A stretch of DNA of 64,000 bases from JASMTM01 sp964441735 (GTDB lineage: Bacteria > Thermotogota > Thermotogae > Petrotogales > Kosmotogaceae): the NCBI GenBank assembly GCA_964441735.1, contig CAYTVB010000004.1, forward strand, positions 1-64,000, written 5' to 3'. The position numbers and the translations under genes were made by a program. The notes under the pieces were generated by a model. It saw nothing but the letters and a program-made list of their open reading frames with translations, ran no database searches and had not been told where the DNA came from. Positions 9,584-19,139 of the stretch are shown one piece after another; the first letter of the stretch is position 1; every line of letters starts with the position of its first letter.

Positions 9584-10804
9584 TTATATCTGCATTTCTC
9601 CTGCAAAATGACAGGCAACCTTGTGGCCATCTTCATTTTCAACAAGAGGTGGTTCTTCCTTGGAACAGATCTCTTTAGCTATCGGACAGCGTGTATGGAA
9701 TCTGCATCCTGAAGGCGGATTTATAGGACTGGGCACATCTCCCTTGAGTACAATTCGTTTGCTCTTCTTCGCAGGATCAGGTATTGGTATAGCTGACATC
9801 AGGGAAATGGTGTAAGGATGCAGAGGTTTTGCAAATAAATCATCCTTTGATGCCAATTCAACAATTTTTCCAAGATACATGACCGCGATTCTGTCACTGA
9901 CGTGTCTTATAACTGCAAGGTCGTGAGCAATAAACAGAAAGGTCAAACCAAACTGTTCCTGAAGATCATTAAGTATATTCAAAACCTGTGCCTGAATAGA
10001 AACGTCCAGGGCTGAAACCGCTTCATCAGCAACAATAATGTCCGGATTTAAAACGAGCGCTCTGGCTACTCCTATTCTCTGCCTTTGACCTCCACTAAAT
10101 TCATGGGGAAATCTCGACATATGCTCGGTAGAAAGACCAACCGTTTTTAACAGGTCAGCGACTTTTTTCAAAGCTTCTTTTTTTGTGGCGAGTTTGTGTA
10201 TTATTGCACCTTCAGCAATAATGTTCTTTATCCTCATTCTTGGATTCAATGATGAATAAGGGTCCTGGAATATTATTTGAGCTTCTCGTCTGAATGCCTT
10301 ACGTTTTTCTTCTCTTTTTGACATCATATCTTTCATAAATGCTGAACCGGAACCATCATGCTTCTCGAAATATTGCCTTGCCATTTTTTTATCGAATTCA
10401 TTCTCAAGGCTTTTTATTACTGAATCAACCGATCCGGTTTTTTCTTTAAGGTCATCAAATCTATTTACATATGTTTTCTTTAAATATTTTCGAGCTCTGA
10501 AAAAGGGCATGAAATAATATGTTGTGTCTTTTCCTTCAACAATGATGCGGCCTGAGGTTGTTTCGTGAAGCCTCAAAAGTGTCATACCTACTGTCGTTTT
10601 TCCACAGCCAGATTCTCCAACCAGTCCAAGCGTTTCTCTGGGATATATTTCAAAACTGACATCATCAACAGCCCTTACCTGAGCAACAACACGTCTGAAT
10701 ACACCTGCTCTAACAGGAAAATACTTCACCAGATTTTCCACTTGAAGGAGAGGTTTGCCTTTGTCTCTGCTTTTTTTCAGTTCCGTTCGTTTGTCTTCTG
10801 TCAT
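9584..10804 (-). CDS. oppF: Oligopeptide/dipeptide ABC transporter ATP-binding protein (OppF-type)
   Basis: 406 residues against about 320-330 for most OppF/DppF. Walker A GESGCGKTTV (63-72), Q-loop IIFQDPYSSLNPRM (from 177), signature FSGGQRQRIGVARAL, Walker B IIVADEAVSALD, switch His HDLAVIRH, and the C-terminal oligopeptide-transporter domain with CRFHTRCPIAKEICSKEEPP. The extra length is an insertion of about 70 charged residues (about 94-165) between the Walker A subdomain and the Q-loop, rich in Lys/Glu/Phe. It pairs with OppD as the ATPase dimer powering uptake through OppBC. The start overlaps the oppD stop by 4 bases. Substrate may be peptides or, as in some Thermotoga homologues, oligosaccharides; the sequence cannot decide. 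Confidence 0.92.
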   Translation of the reverse strand: MTEDKRTELKKSRDKGKPLLQVENLVKYFPVRAGVFRRVVAQVRAVDDVSFEIYPRETLGLVGESGCGKTTVGMTLLRLHETTSGRIIVEGKDTTYYFMPFFRARKYLKKTYVNRFDDLKEKTGSVDSVIKSLENEFDKKMARQYFEKHDGSGSAFMKDMMSKREEKRKAFRREAQIIFQDPYSSLNPRMRIKNIIAEGAIIHKLATKKEALKKVADLLKTVGLSTEHMSRFPHEFSGGQRQRIGVARALVLNPDIIVADEAVSALDVSIQAQVLNILNDLQEQFGLTFLFIAHDLAVIRHVSDRIAVMYLGKIVELASKDDLFAKPLHPYTISLMSAIPIPDPAKKSKRIVLKGDVPSPINPPSGCRFHTRCPIAKEICSKEEPPLVENEDGHKVACHFAGEMQI

Positions 10805-11829
10805 GCACTTTCACCTTCTCTGACTCTTTTGATTTCTTCGAGTAATTTGTCTATGTGCCAGCACGCTGCGAAATGCTTCTCTCCAACTTCCTCAAGAGGT
10901 GGTTCCTCGGTTTTACATTTATCCGTAGCGTGGATACAACGTGTGTTAAATCTACACCCTTCAGGAAAGTCCAGAGGATCCGGCACAACGCCAGGTATAT
11001 TGTAAAGTTTTTCCTTTTCTTCATCAAGGCGTGGTATCGCATTCATCAATCCCCAGCTATAGGGATGTCTTGGTTCCTTAAATAGTGTATTAACATCTGC
11101 GTATTCTACAACCTTTCCTGCATACATAACGACAACCCTGTCAGTAACTTCCGCAATAACCCCAAGATCATGCGTGATCATTATAATTGACATTCCGTAT
11201 TCATCCTGTAACTCTTTCATTAGCTCAAGAATCTGTGCCTGAATTGTAACATCAAGGGCAGTTGTAGGCTCATCAGCAAAAAGCAATTTAGGATTACATG
11301 ATAAAGACATGGCAATCATTGCTCTTTGCCTCATACCACCGGAAAGCTCATGAGGGTATTCATCTATTCTTTTTTCGGGTTCTGGAATGCCAACCTTTCG
11401 TAGCATACCAATACCAAGCTCTCTGGCTTTTTTCTCATTTACATCCTGATGGAGTAAAATGGCCTCCATGATCTGATCTCCCACTGTATAAACCGGGTTT
11501 AAAGCAGTCATAGGTTCCTGAAAAATCATCGCCATTTCATTGCCTCGAAGTGTTCTCATTTTATTTTCAGCTGTCGTTAACACATTCATATTATCGAATT
11601 CTATTTCTCCTCCGGCGATTTCTCCCTTTTCGTCAAGAAGCCTCATTATGGATAAAGCAGTGACGCTCTTTCCACAACCAGATTCTCCAACTATTCCAAG
11701 CGTTTCTCCGGGGTACACCTCGAAGCTTACTCCATCAACCGCTTTTACAATGCCATCTTCAGTATGAAAATAAGTTCTCAGATCTTTTACACTAAGAAGT
11801 GGTTTTTTATTATTGTTATTATTATTCAC
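10801..11829 (-). CDS. oppD: Oligopeptide/dipeptide ABC transporter ATP-binding protein (OppD-type)
   Basis: 342 residues, normal length. Walker A GESGCGKSVTALSI, Q-loop IFQEPMTALNPVYTV, signature ELSGGMRQRAMIAMSL, Walker B LLFADEPTTALD, switch HDLGVIAE, and the C-terminal Cys-bearing domain CRFNTRCIHATDKCKTEEPPL. GTG start with AAGGGGG about 7 bases upstream. The first residues are an odd MNNNNNNKK tract written by an AAT/AAC microsatellite (11806-11829). It overlaps oppF by 4 bases and follows oppC by 12 bases. Confidence 0.93.
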   Translation of the reverse strand: MNNNNNNKKPLLSVKDLRTYFHTEDGIVKAVDGVSFEVYPGETLGIVGESGCGKSVTALSIMRLLDEKGEIAGGEIEFDNMNVLTTAENKMRTLRGNEMAMIFQEPMTALNPVYTVGDQIMEAILLHQDVNEKKARELGIGMLRKVGIPEPEKRIDEYPHELSGGMRQRAMIAMSLSCNPKLLFADEPTTALDVTIQAQILELMKELQDEYGMSIIMITHDLGVIAEVTDRVVVMYAGKVVEYADVNTLFKEPRHPYSWGLMNAIPRLDEEKEKLYNIPGVVPDPLDFPEGCRFNTRCIHATDKCKTEEPPLEEVGEKHFAACWHIDKLLEEIKRVREGESA

Positions 11830-11841
11830 TACAAAACCCCC

Positions 11842-12726
11842 TTACGTTCTCATTCTCGGGTCAAAAATATCTCTTAACGCATCTCCAACAAGATTCCACG
11901 CAAGCACAAAGAGTACCATCGCTGTACCGGGAAAGACAATGGAAAACCATGCCTTATCAAGCATAGTCATCCAGTTCCTTGCATAACTCAGTATTGTGCC
12001 CCAGTCAGCATAACCAGGTTCAGCACCAACACCCAAGAAACTTAGTGCTGCTGCGGTAATAACATAATTTCCCATTCTCATGGATAGTTGAACCACAACG
12101 GGAAAAATTGTATTTGGAAGTATATGCTTAATGATAATCAAAGCATCTTTTTGACCGAGAGCCTTGGCTGCAAGAACGTATTGTTCTTCTCTTGCCTGCA
12201 AAATATTCCCTCTTATAAGTCGGGCCGACGTCATCCAGCCAAAAACAATTAGTGCAATCATAACATTATTCAATCCCTTCCCCAGTATGGTAGTTAAAAC
12301 CATAGCAGCAACAAGGAATGGAATAGAGAGGAAAATATCCGTAATCCTCATCAAAATTTCATCGAGAATTCCTCCAAAATACGCCGCAATCGAACCTACA
12401 ACAACGCCAATGAATGTTGCACTCAAGCCAACTATTAAACCCAATCTAAATGCTGTTCTTGTACCCCAGACTACTCCGTAAAAAACATCTCTTCCTCCAA
12501 TAATTCCAAAAGGATGTTCTTCATCTGGTTGCTGAGGCGATGAAGACCAGGAGGCACGTGGTATCTGATAATTATCTCCAAATTCATTGACTCCAGCTAT
12601 CTGAGGAGCGAAAATTGCAACTCCTATAAAGAAAAACAACAAAATTGCTCCCATAACAGCTGTGGGGTTTGTCCAGAATTTTTTCATCATTTTTCTTAAG
12701 TCACTTTTTCTTTTTCTTTCAGCCAT
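11842..12726 (-). CDS. oppC: Oligopeptide/dipeptide ABC transporter permease (OppC-type)
   Basis: 294 residues, six predicted membrane spans. N-terminal hydrophobic segment about 20-42, a short external loop, then the BPD_transp_1 core beginning GLSATFIGVVVGSIAAYFGG, with the EAA coupling loop EEQYVLAAKALGQKDALIIIKHILPN that contacts the ATPases. C-terminal end DALRDIFDPRMRT is characteristic of OppC/DppC. It forms the channel with OppB. Confidence 0.93.
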   Translation of the reverse strand: MAERKRKSDLRKMMKKFWTNPTAVMGAILLFFFIGVAIFAPQIAGVNEFGDNYQIPRASWSSSPQQPDEEHPFGIIGGRDVFYGVVWGTRTAFRLGLIVGLSATFIGVVVGSIAAYFGGILDEILMRITDIFLSIPFLVAAMVLTTILGKGLNNVMIALIVFGWMTSARLIRGNILQAREEQYVLAAKALGQKDALIIIKHILPNTIFPVVVQLSMRMGNYVITAAALSFLGVGAEPGYADWGTILSYARNWMTMLDKAWFSIVFPGTAMVLFVLAWNLVGDALRDIFDPRMRT

Positions 12727-12739
12727 TCCAATCCCCCCC

Positions 12740-13774
12740 TCAGCGTAACCTTATTCTAGGATCTATGACGGCATAACTGACATCAACTATTAAATTACCA
12801 AGAACAAGCACAAAGGAATAAACAAGCGCTGCTCCAATAATAGACCAGTAATCCAGTTGCTGTGCAGCCTGCGCGATAAATCTTCCTATTCCCGATCTAA
12901 CAAAGACCGTTTCAACGATAACCGTTCCCGCAAGTAATCCGATTATAGTCATACCCGCAACGGTAACAACCGGAATCAGCGCATTTCTTCTTGCGTGTTT
13001 ATTTATAACAGTTTTTTCGGGAACACCTTTAGCTCTCGCGGTTCTAATGTAGTCTTTTCTTAAGACCTCAAGCATACTCGAACGGGTTATCCTTAAAAGG
13101 TAAGCCCACCATAAGAATGAAATTGTTGCTATCGGCAGGATTAAGTGTTTTAAGCCATCAAGGAAAATATCAATTCTGCCATTTATTAATGCGTCTATAG
13201 TTATCATACGGGTAACATTGGTCCAGTTTGGATCATTCATTATTCTGTCAAAACCAATACTCACCATACCTGGCCCTACCCAATCCAGACGCGAATAAAA
13301 AAACCAGAGCAAAAATAACCCCAAAACAAAGTCAGGCAGGGACCATCCAATCAAGGCGACCACCCTTATGAACTGGTCAAGGAATTTATTCTGGTGGATC
13401 GCCGAAGTCACCCCGAGCCAGATCGCCACCAGTACCACGGGTATAAGCGCATATAAAGCCAGTTCAAGAGTGTAGGGGAAGCGATTTGCTATGGCCTGGG
13501 AAACCGGGACCTTTCCAACCAGGGAATAACCCCAATCACCCTGGAGTAAATTCCAAAGCCATTTTCCATACATCATAGGCATTGGTTGATCCAGACCATA
13601 TTTTTTTATGATTCGTTCTTTTGCATCAGGACTTTTTAGAGCTTCAGGACTTTTTATATAAGATCCCAACAGTTTATCCGGCCCCAAAGACCAGATCATC
13701 GCAAAAATAATAAGTGTTACGCCTATTAGAATCAAAGGTAAAATTAAAAGGCGCCTTATAATATAGGCAGTCAC
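12740..13774 (-). CDS. oppB: Oligopeptide/dipeptide ABC transporter permease (OppB-type)
   Basis: 344 residues with six membrane spans; starts MTAYIIRRLLILPLILIGV as OppB/DppB proteins do. The EAA loop is LRKDYIRTARAKGVPEKTVI, followed by NALIPVVTVAG, and the end is VIDPRIRLR. GTG start with AGGGGTGAT 8 bases upstream. A hairpin at 13845-13880 separates it from oppA, so oppBCDF are probably transcribed at a lower level than the binding protein. Confidence 0.93.
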   Translation of the reverse strand: MTAYIIRRLLILPLILIGVTLIIFAMIWSLGPDKLLGSYIKSPEALKSPDAKERIIKKYGLDQPMPMMYGKWLWNLLQGDWGYSLVGKVPVSQAIANRFPYTLELALYALIPVVLVAIWLGVTSAIHQNKFLDQFIRVVALIGWSLPDFVLGLFLLWFFYSRLDWVGPGMVSIGFDRIMNDPNWTNVTRMITIDALINGRIDIFLDGLKHLILPIATISFLWWAYLLRITRSSMLEVLRKDYIRTARAKGVPEKTVINKHARRNALIPVVTVAGMTIIGLLAGTVIVETVFVRSGIGRFIAQAAQQLDYWSIIGAALVYSFVLVLGNLIVDVSYAVIDPRIRLR

Positions 13775-13844
13775 TTAAATATCACCCCTTTGGATTTAAA
13801 TTGTAAATTATTATAAGTCAAAAAGATTATAACGCAAACTTTAT

Positions 13845-13880
13845 ATAAAAAAAAGAGGACGGGTTCGAAACCCGCCCTCT
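13845..13880 (-). terminator. Intercistronic terminator/attenuator between oppA and oppB
   Basis: On the minus strand AGAGGGCGGGTT / AACCCGTCCTCT forms a 12-bp stem with one mismatch and a 3-base loop (plus-strand stem 13854-13880), followed by a run of eight T. A full intrinsic terminator inside an otherwise collinear operon would leave oppA over-expressed relative to oppBCDF, a common arrangement for binding-protein operons. Confidence 0.85.
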
Positions 13881-13907
13881 GTATGAAAATAAAAACTAAA
13901 TTGCTAA

Positions 13908-15746
13908 CTATTCTTCAACTTTATCAAGTACGTAATACCAGGGTCCGGATCTCAGTGAATGTGCATGCCAACCTTCTACCCAATCTCTCTCTACATGGAA
14001 TCCTGTTGGGTTATATAATGGAACAGTAAGTGCCTGTTCAATAGCAATTTCCTGAATCTCAAGGTACAATTCTTTTCGTTTTTCAGGATCCGGTGTTTTA
14101 ACTGCTTCTTCTATAAGTGGATCAAGGTTTTCTCTTGCAAATTCTCTAAATGGTTCACCATAAGTCTGACCAAATGTACCATAACTTGCATAGTAAGTTG
14201 CTATGAAGTTATGTGGATCAGCGTAATCAGCCAGCCAACCAAGTGTGTAAGCAGGCTGCAATCCATTTAGTGATGCAGCAAGGAATGTTGGCCACTGTAC
14301 ACCGTTTACGTTGACCTTGAATTTTGGATTGATCTGCTCAATATAATATTTGAACATTTCGCAAACTGTCTGTCTGATATCGTTACCTGTATTGTAGAGT
14401 AATGTGATTTCAAATCCATTTTCCCAGAGTTCACCATCAAAGGCCTTCTTGAATTCTTCTGTTGCCTTTCTCAGGCTAAATTCTGGAATTGGTAATTCTT
14501 CACTGTATCCAAGGTATCCAATTGGAAGATCTGTTGGAATTGGATCTCCAAGTCCGTAAAGCACTTCATCAATAAGTACCTGGGCATTAAAGCTATGTCT
14601 GAAGGCTCTTCTTACGTGAATATCACCAAAAAAGTCTCTTGGAATGCCTTTTCCGTCAAGTTTTCCACTTCCAAGATATTCACTGTCTTCTGAAACTTCC
14701 CAGTTCATGAAGAATGATGTTGTCTGTGCTGCTGGATAACCTTCAATAACTCTTACACCATCAAGATCGATAACCTGATCTCTATACTGAACAGGAACAT
14801 AAACGATATCTGCGTCTCCTGCCTCAAGCATCGCTTTTCTTGTGGAGTATTCATCAATACCCCAAATAATAACGTTCTTAAGTGGTGCTGGTCCCATCCA
14901 GTAGTCTTCAAATCTTTCAAGTGTTATTCTCTGCTGTGTTCTGTCCCAGTTAACAACCTTGTATGCACCTGAACCGGCATCCTGGGTATGAATCACTGTT
15001 TCACCCTGTGATGGATCGTGGTATTTCCACCAGCCTGCAGGGTTACCATCCCAGCCACCAAGTTCTGCTACATACTGGGAATCAAGTATTGCTGACCAAC
15101 CAGCATAATGTGCAATAATCTGCATGAATGGCGCAAAAGGTCCCTTCATGTTGAATACTACATTGTCACCATCAACTTCAACAAGTGGATCAATAACTTC
15201 GTTAAAGAATCCAATAAGTGCGTTTTCTGCTTCTTCACTTACTGGCTCTTTATCTGCATTAACGGCATCAGAATAGGCCATTCCACTGTAGTCTTCGAAC
15301 CAGCTTTCTATAGAACTGTAGTCTCCACCGGAAAGTGCTTCAATAATCATCCACTGTGGCCCTCCAGCTCTATCCTGTACCATACCTCTTTCAAAGGAAT
15401 ACTCAACGTCATAAGGTGTAAGTTCATTACCTGAATGGAATTTTATTCCCTTTCTGATTGGGAATACATAAGTGGCACCGTCGTCTTTAATGAGTCCGTT
15501 TTCCAATGTAGGTACCTCTGTTGAGATCATTGGAAGGAAATCCGTCAATGATTCTCCATCGTACCTTATAAGGTTATCGTAAGCATTCAATACAACCTCA
15601 CCGCTGGCTGTGTCATACATCCAGTGTGGGTCAAGTGTCTCGGGTTCACCAATTGTTACATTAATAAATGTATCTGGGTTTTTGACTTCGGCGAACGCCC
15701 AAACTGCTACAAAAACTGCAAGTACTACTAAAAGTACTTTTCTCAC
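13908..15746 (-). CDS. oppA: Extracellular solute-binding protein, family 5 (peptide-type)
   Basis: 612 residues. Sec signal peptide MRKVLLVVLAVFVAVWAFA (cleavage near 19-20) without a lipobox Cys, so it is exported but not lipidated. Family 5 binding-protein signatures include GEPETLDPHWMYDTASGEV, YVFPIRKGIKFHSG with PYDVEYSFER, and LERFEDYWMGP. It captures ligand for OppBCDF. GTG start with AGGGGGTG about 6 bases upstream. It is the first gene of the operon, with a good sigma-A promoter at 15796-15823. Ligand uncertain: family 5 proteins in Thermotogota bind either peptides or oligosaccharides. Confidence 0.92.
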   Translation of the reverse strand: MRKVLLVVLAVFVAVWAFAEVKNPDTFINVTIGEPETLDPHWMYDTASGEVVLNAYDNLIRYDGESLTDFLPMISTEVPTLENGLIKDDGATYVFPIRKGIKFHSGNELTPYDVEYSFERGMVQDRAGGPQWMIIEALSGGDYSSIESWFEDYSGMAYSDAVNADKEPVSEEAENALIGFFNEVIDPLVEVDGDNVVFNMKGPFAPFMQIIAHYAGWSAILDSQYVAELGGWDGNPAGWWKYHDPSQGETVIHTQDAGSGAYKVVNWDRTQQRITLERFEDYWMGPAPLKNVIIWGIDEYSTRKAMLEAGDADIVYVPVQYRDQVIDLDGVRVIEGYPAAQTTSFFMNWEVSEDSEYLGSGKLDGKGIPRDFFGDIHVRRAFRHSFNAQVLIDEVLYGLGDPIPTDLPIGYLGYSEELPIPEFSLRKATEEFKKAFDGELWENGFEITLLYNTGNDIRQTVCEMFKYYIEQINPKFKVNVNGVQWPTFLAASLNGLQPAYTLGWLADYADPHNFIATYYASYGTFGQTYGEPFREFARENLDPLIEEAVKTPDPEKRKELYLEIQEIAIEQALTVPLYNPTGFHVERDWVEGWHAHSLRSGPWYYVLDKVEE

Positions 15747-15795
15747 AAAAACACCCCCTTAGCAAAGATAAATTATTAGTTAAGTCACACAAAAT

Positions 15796-15823
15796 ATTAT
15801 AACCTATATCTCTGAAAATTCAA
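15796..15823 (-). promoter_or_regulatory. Promoter of the opp operon
   Basis: Minus-strand TTGAAT (plus 15818-15823), 16-base spacer, TATAAT (plus 15796-15801). The -10 is perfect and the -35 matches 4 of 6, giving a leader of about 40 bases before the oppA GTG. Confidence 0.75.
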
Positions 15824-15881
15824 AACGGTTCCAAGTTTACGCTATCAGATTTTTTGAGCCCAGCAGGAAAACACTGGAAAC

Positions 15882-15910
15882 TTGACAAGCTCAGAGCACG
15901 GTGATAGAAT
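15882..15910 (+). promoter_or_regulatory. Promoter of tRNA-Val
   Basis: TTGACA (15882-15887), 17-base spacer, TAGAAT (15905-15910); the mature tRNA begins 11 bases past the -10, so there is almost no 5' leader. Confidence 0.88.
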
Positions 15911-15920
15911 TCTTTTTGTT

Positions 15921-15995
15921 GGGTGCGTAGCTCAGTGGGAGAGCGCTTCCTTGACGAGGAAGAAGCCGTAGGTTCAATCCCTACCGCACCCACCA
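15921..15995 (+). tRNA. tRNA-Val (anticodon GAC)
   Basis: Complete cloverleaf: acceptor GGGTGCG / CGCACCC, D-arm GCTC / GAGC, anticodon stem CTTCC / GGAAG with loop TTGACGA (anticodon GAC), T-arm GTAGG-TTCAATC-CCTAC, A73 and encoded CCA. 75 bases including CCA. Confidence 0.97.
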
Positions 15996-15996
15996 G

Positions 15997-16025
15997 TGGA
16001 GGAGAAGTTTCTCCTCCATTTTTTT
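15997..16025 (+). terminator. Terminator of tRNA-Val
   Basis: Stem GGAGGAGA / TCTCCTCC with a short loop, followed by seven T. It starts right after the CCA end and overlaps the last bases of the convergent mannosidase gene; only the plus direction has a U-tract. Confidence 0.85.
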
Positions 16026-19000
16026 ATTCAAAAAGAAACGTGTATATTTTAAATGGTTCGTATTCAACTTCAATCTTCCCGTTTTTCACAGTTAATTCTT
16101 TTTTCTTTTCTTCAAGAATATTTGCAAGCCAGACTCCACTAAAATGAAAATGATTTATTCTTATGCAAACTTTTCCCCTTGCTCCAAGTGTTTCAGCAAT
16201 ACGTAAGATTATTCCGCCCCGTTCATTTCGCTTTGCAGTAAGGACTTTAAAATTCTCTTCACTGACTTCAATTAGTCTAACGACATTTGACGGATTACCT
16301 TCAATAACTACTAAAGATTTGTTCAAATGCTCTGCCTGTTTCAATGTATTTAAAACATTTTTTCCATTATGAGAATATATCGAATAAGTGAAACTATGTT
16401 TCCCCTCATCCGCAAAAAAATGTGGAAATACAGGCGATCTTAATAAACTAATTCCCATAACATTTTCAAAACAGTTATGACCGTATTTTCCGTTATTAAG
16501 CAAACTTACTCCAAAACTTTCCTCCGAAAGATCCATCCATCTGTGTGCAACTGATTCAAAGCGTGCCCGTTCAAAGTCAGTATTCCTATGGGTTGGTCTT
16601 TCTATGTAGCCGGTACCAATATCATATTTTGCTTTTCTTGAAAGAACATTTACCGGAAAAGTTGCCTTGAGTAGAGTTTTACGATGATGCCAGTCAACAT
16701 TTGTTCTAATATCCAGTCTTTTACTATTATTATTAAGAACGTAATCCTGAACAATTTCTGTTTTATTTATCCTGTATTTAACTCTAATTATCTGTCTTAT
16801 TTCACCCTTTTCTACCTTTATAATTTCCCGAGCTTTTAGCTGATGTCCGCTTTTCTCATAATCAACATCGACATCCCAGGCATCCCACTTGGGCGGAACA
16901 TCGTCATACAGGAATAATTTATTTCCGGAGCCATTGAATAATTCCCTATCAAGCTCTTTGTCATAAATATTGATAGTGCCATCATCATTGACGAAGACGT
17001 TAATGAATTGATTTTCTAACACTCGACCATCTGAACAACAATCATCGCTTTTTTCTGGTTCTTTCCTTTCACTTATAAATAACTTTATTGAAGAAAAAGG
17101 TTTTATTATTTTTTCTCCAAAATAAATCCATCCATTTTGTGTTTTCTGTCCTTTTAGTGTTATCCCATTGGCAGTGGTCAATTTTTTTCCACCGAGATCC
17201 GCTTCAAATAGCAATGGTCTCGAATATGAACCCGGATTAAAGACAGTCAAAACATTTTCATCCTGTTGCACAAACCTGGAAAGGCTAATATTCTTTATAT
17301 CATTTGTTTTTTCGATAACATCAGTTAATTCTTTTTCAGATGTTTCATAGACCTCTTTTATGGAAGAACCGGGTAAGATATCGTGAAATTCATTGTGAAG
17401 CAATGTTTTCCATAAACCATCAAGTTTTTTGCCAATTGAATTATCTTCAGCAAATAAAGAAAACAATTCAGCAAGATAAAGTGCATCTTCTGCTTTTTTG
17501 TGCAACATCTTGGTTCTTGACTGGGTGGTCAACGTTCCTCTGTGAAGCTCAAGATAGAGCTCTCCATCCCAGACAGGTAGATTGTCTTTCACCCTCTCTG
17601 CTCTTTTATAGAATTCAACAGGGTCTTCATTTGATAATTCGGGAATACTTGGAAAATTCTTCATATGAAGGAAATTTTCAAACATCTCGTCACTGGGACC
17701 ACCTCCACCATCTCCATATCCATAAGTAAAGAGCGTTTCGGGAAAAACTGTTTTCTGTCGATAATTCTGCCAGGTGTCAATAATATCTTCTGGAATAATT
17801 TTTCCATTGTATCCCTCATCAGGGTTTTCAAAACTGTGATATATAACTTCCGATCCATCCAGTCCTCTCCAGATACAGAGATCATATGGAAATTTGTTCT
17901 TCTCATTCCAGGTAAGTTTTGTGGTAAAGAAATATTTTATACCAGCATCAGAAAGTATCTGCGGAAGCAGCCATGAAAAACCAAAAACATCTGGTAACCA
18001 TGCTATCTCACATTTTCTATTGAAGTAGTTTTTGAAAAAATTCTGGCCATAAAATAACTGTCTTATCAACGATTCTGGTGATGGAATATTACAGTCACTT
18101 TCAACCCACATACCACCTGTTATCAACCAGCTCCCATTCCTCACTTTTTCCTGGATTTTTTCAAAAATTTCCGGGGACATTTCCTTAAGATCATCATACA
18201 TCTTTGCTGAGGATTGAATATATTTGAAATTTTCGTATTTATCTGTCATTCTAAGTGCATTTGAAAACGTTCTTAAAATCTTGTTTTTAGTTTCACTAAT
18301 GGGCCACAGCCAGGCATAATCAATATGGGCATGGCCGATAATATCTATTTTCCCCTGCGAAGGGAATCTCTCTTTTAGCAAGGCTAACTCCTTATCAAGT
18401 GTTTTACCTGCATCAATAATACTTTTTATAACGGATTCGGAAAGGTTATTTTCCATAGAAGTTTTGAAGTCTTCCGCATTCCATATCCAGGATACTTCCC
18501 TTTTTACTTCATGATTATCATTAACACCTTTAAAATAGCTTTCCGTATCCCGTGGAACCTCAATTTTTCTAAGCGTTTCATCCAGTATTTTTGAAAGTAA
18601 ATCCTTTAAGTAGCTATCCTTTGTTTCTTTCATGAATTCATTTGCAAGATAAAAACCTCGAATAACATTCTTTATTGATTTATTCTCTATTATCAGTTCG
18701 GCTTCTTCGAAAATTGGTTCCTTTACCCTTTGTCCCAGCAAACCATGAGGCACGGTTCTTACTTCTATTGTGTGTTCTTTTCCATCACCAAATGTTGACA
18801 GGTCAAGCCCCCTGTGATATTCATTAATTTCGCCAAAGGGTTTTCCATCAACGCAAATAAGACTCTCTCCACCAAACCACGCTCTCAAACCTATAATTTC
18901 ATTGGATTTTATAACAGGTAATCTTACATTTTTCCTAAATGTTACATATTCAAAGTCGGTACTCCATGTTTTTCCGATATCAATTTTCTTGTTTGTATCA

Positions 19001-19125
19001 TTTTCTTTATTCTTATAAAAAAAATCCCACTGCCTTAGCACATTTCTCGAATTTAAAGCAAAAGGAGTTATATCCGAAATCATTCGCTTAAACTTTGTAT
19101 ATCTTGCATTATGGCTATCATACAT
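16024..19125 (-). CDS. Alpha-mannosidase, glycoside hydrolase family 38
   Basis: 1033 residues, full length for the long bacterial/vacuolar-type GH38. A lectin-like N-terminal region (about 1-250) precedes the catalytic domain with zinc ligands in GHAHIDYAW (His265, His267 region) and the nucleophile Asp379 in AWLPDVFGFSWLLPQI; a further His-bearing segment is LHNEFHDILPGSSIKEVY. C-terminal beta domains complete it. No signal peptide, so cytoplasmic; it would release mannose from alpha-mannosides taken up as oligosaccharides. ATG start, downstream of nothing obvious: the small SprT-like gene lies 14 bases upstream and may be cotranscribed. Retaining zinc-dependent mechanism known for the family. 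Confidence 0.93.
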   Translation of the reverse strand: MYDSHNARYTKFKRMISDITPFALNSRNVLRQWDFFYKNKENDTNKKIDIGKTWSTDFEYVTFRKNVRLPVIKSNEIIGLRAWFGGESLICVDGKPFGEINEYHRGLDLSTFGDGKEHTIEVRTVPHGLLGQRVKEPIFEEAELIIENKSIKNVIRGFYLANEFMKETKDSYLKDLLSKILDETLRKIEVPRDTESYFKGVNDNHEVKREVSWIWNAEDFKTSMENNLSESVIKSIIDAGKTLDKELALLKERFPSQGKIDIIGHAHIDYAWLWPISETKNKILRTFSNALRMTDKYENFKYIQSSAKMYDDLKEMSPEIFEKIQEKVRNGSWLITGGMWVESDCNIPSPESLIRQLFYGQNFFKNYFNRKCEIAWLPDVFGFSWLLPQILSDAGIKYFFTTKLTWNEKNKFPYDLCIWRGLDGSEVIYHSFENPDEGYNGKIIPEDIIDTWQNYRQKTVFPETLFTYGYGDGGGGPSDEMFENFLHMKNFPSIPELSNEDPVEFYKRAERVKDNLPVWDGELYLELHRGTLTTQSRTKMLHKKAEDALYLAELFSLFAEDNSIGKKLDGLWKTLLHNEFHDILPGSSIKEVYETSEKELTDVIEKTNDIKNISLSRFVQQDENVLTVFNPGSYSRPLLFEADLGGKKLTTANGITLKGQKTQNGWIYFGEKIIKPFSSIKLFISERKEPEKSDDCCSDGRVLENQFINVFVNDDGTINIYDKELDRELFNGSGNKLFLYDDVPPKWDAWDVDVDYEKSGHQLKAREIIKVEKGEIRQIIRVKYRINKTEIVQDYVLNNNSKRLDIRTNVDWHHRKTLLKATFPVNVLSRKAKYDIGTGYIERPTHRNTDFERARFESVAHRWMDLSEESFGVSLLNNGKYGHNCFENVMGISLLRSPVFPHFFADEGKHSFTYSIYSHNGKNVLNTLKQAEHLNKSLVVIEGNPSNVVRLIEVSEENFKVLTAKRNERGGIILRIAETLGARGKVCIRINHFHFSGVWLANILEEKKKELTVKNGKIEVEYEPFKIYTFLFE

Positions 19126-19139
19126 TGGTATATTTCCTC

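Noticed and set aside
11806..11829. AAT/AAC microsatellite at the start of oppD as a phase-variation tract
   Set aside because: The repeat unit is three bases, so length changes would only add or remove Asn, not switch the frame.
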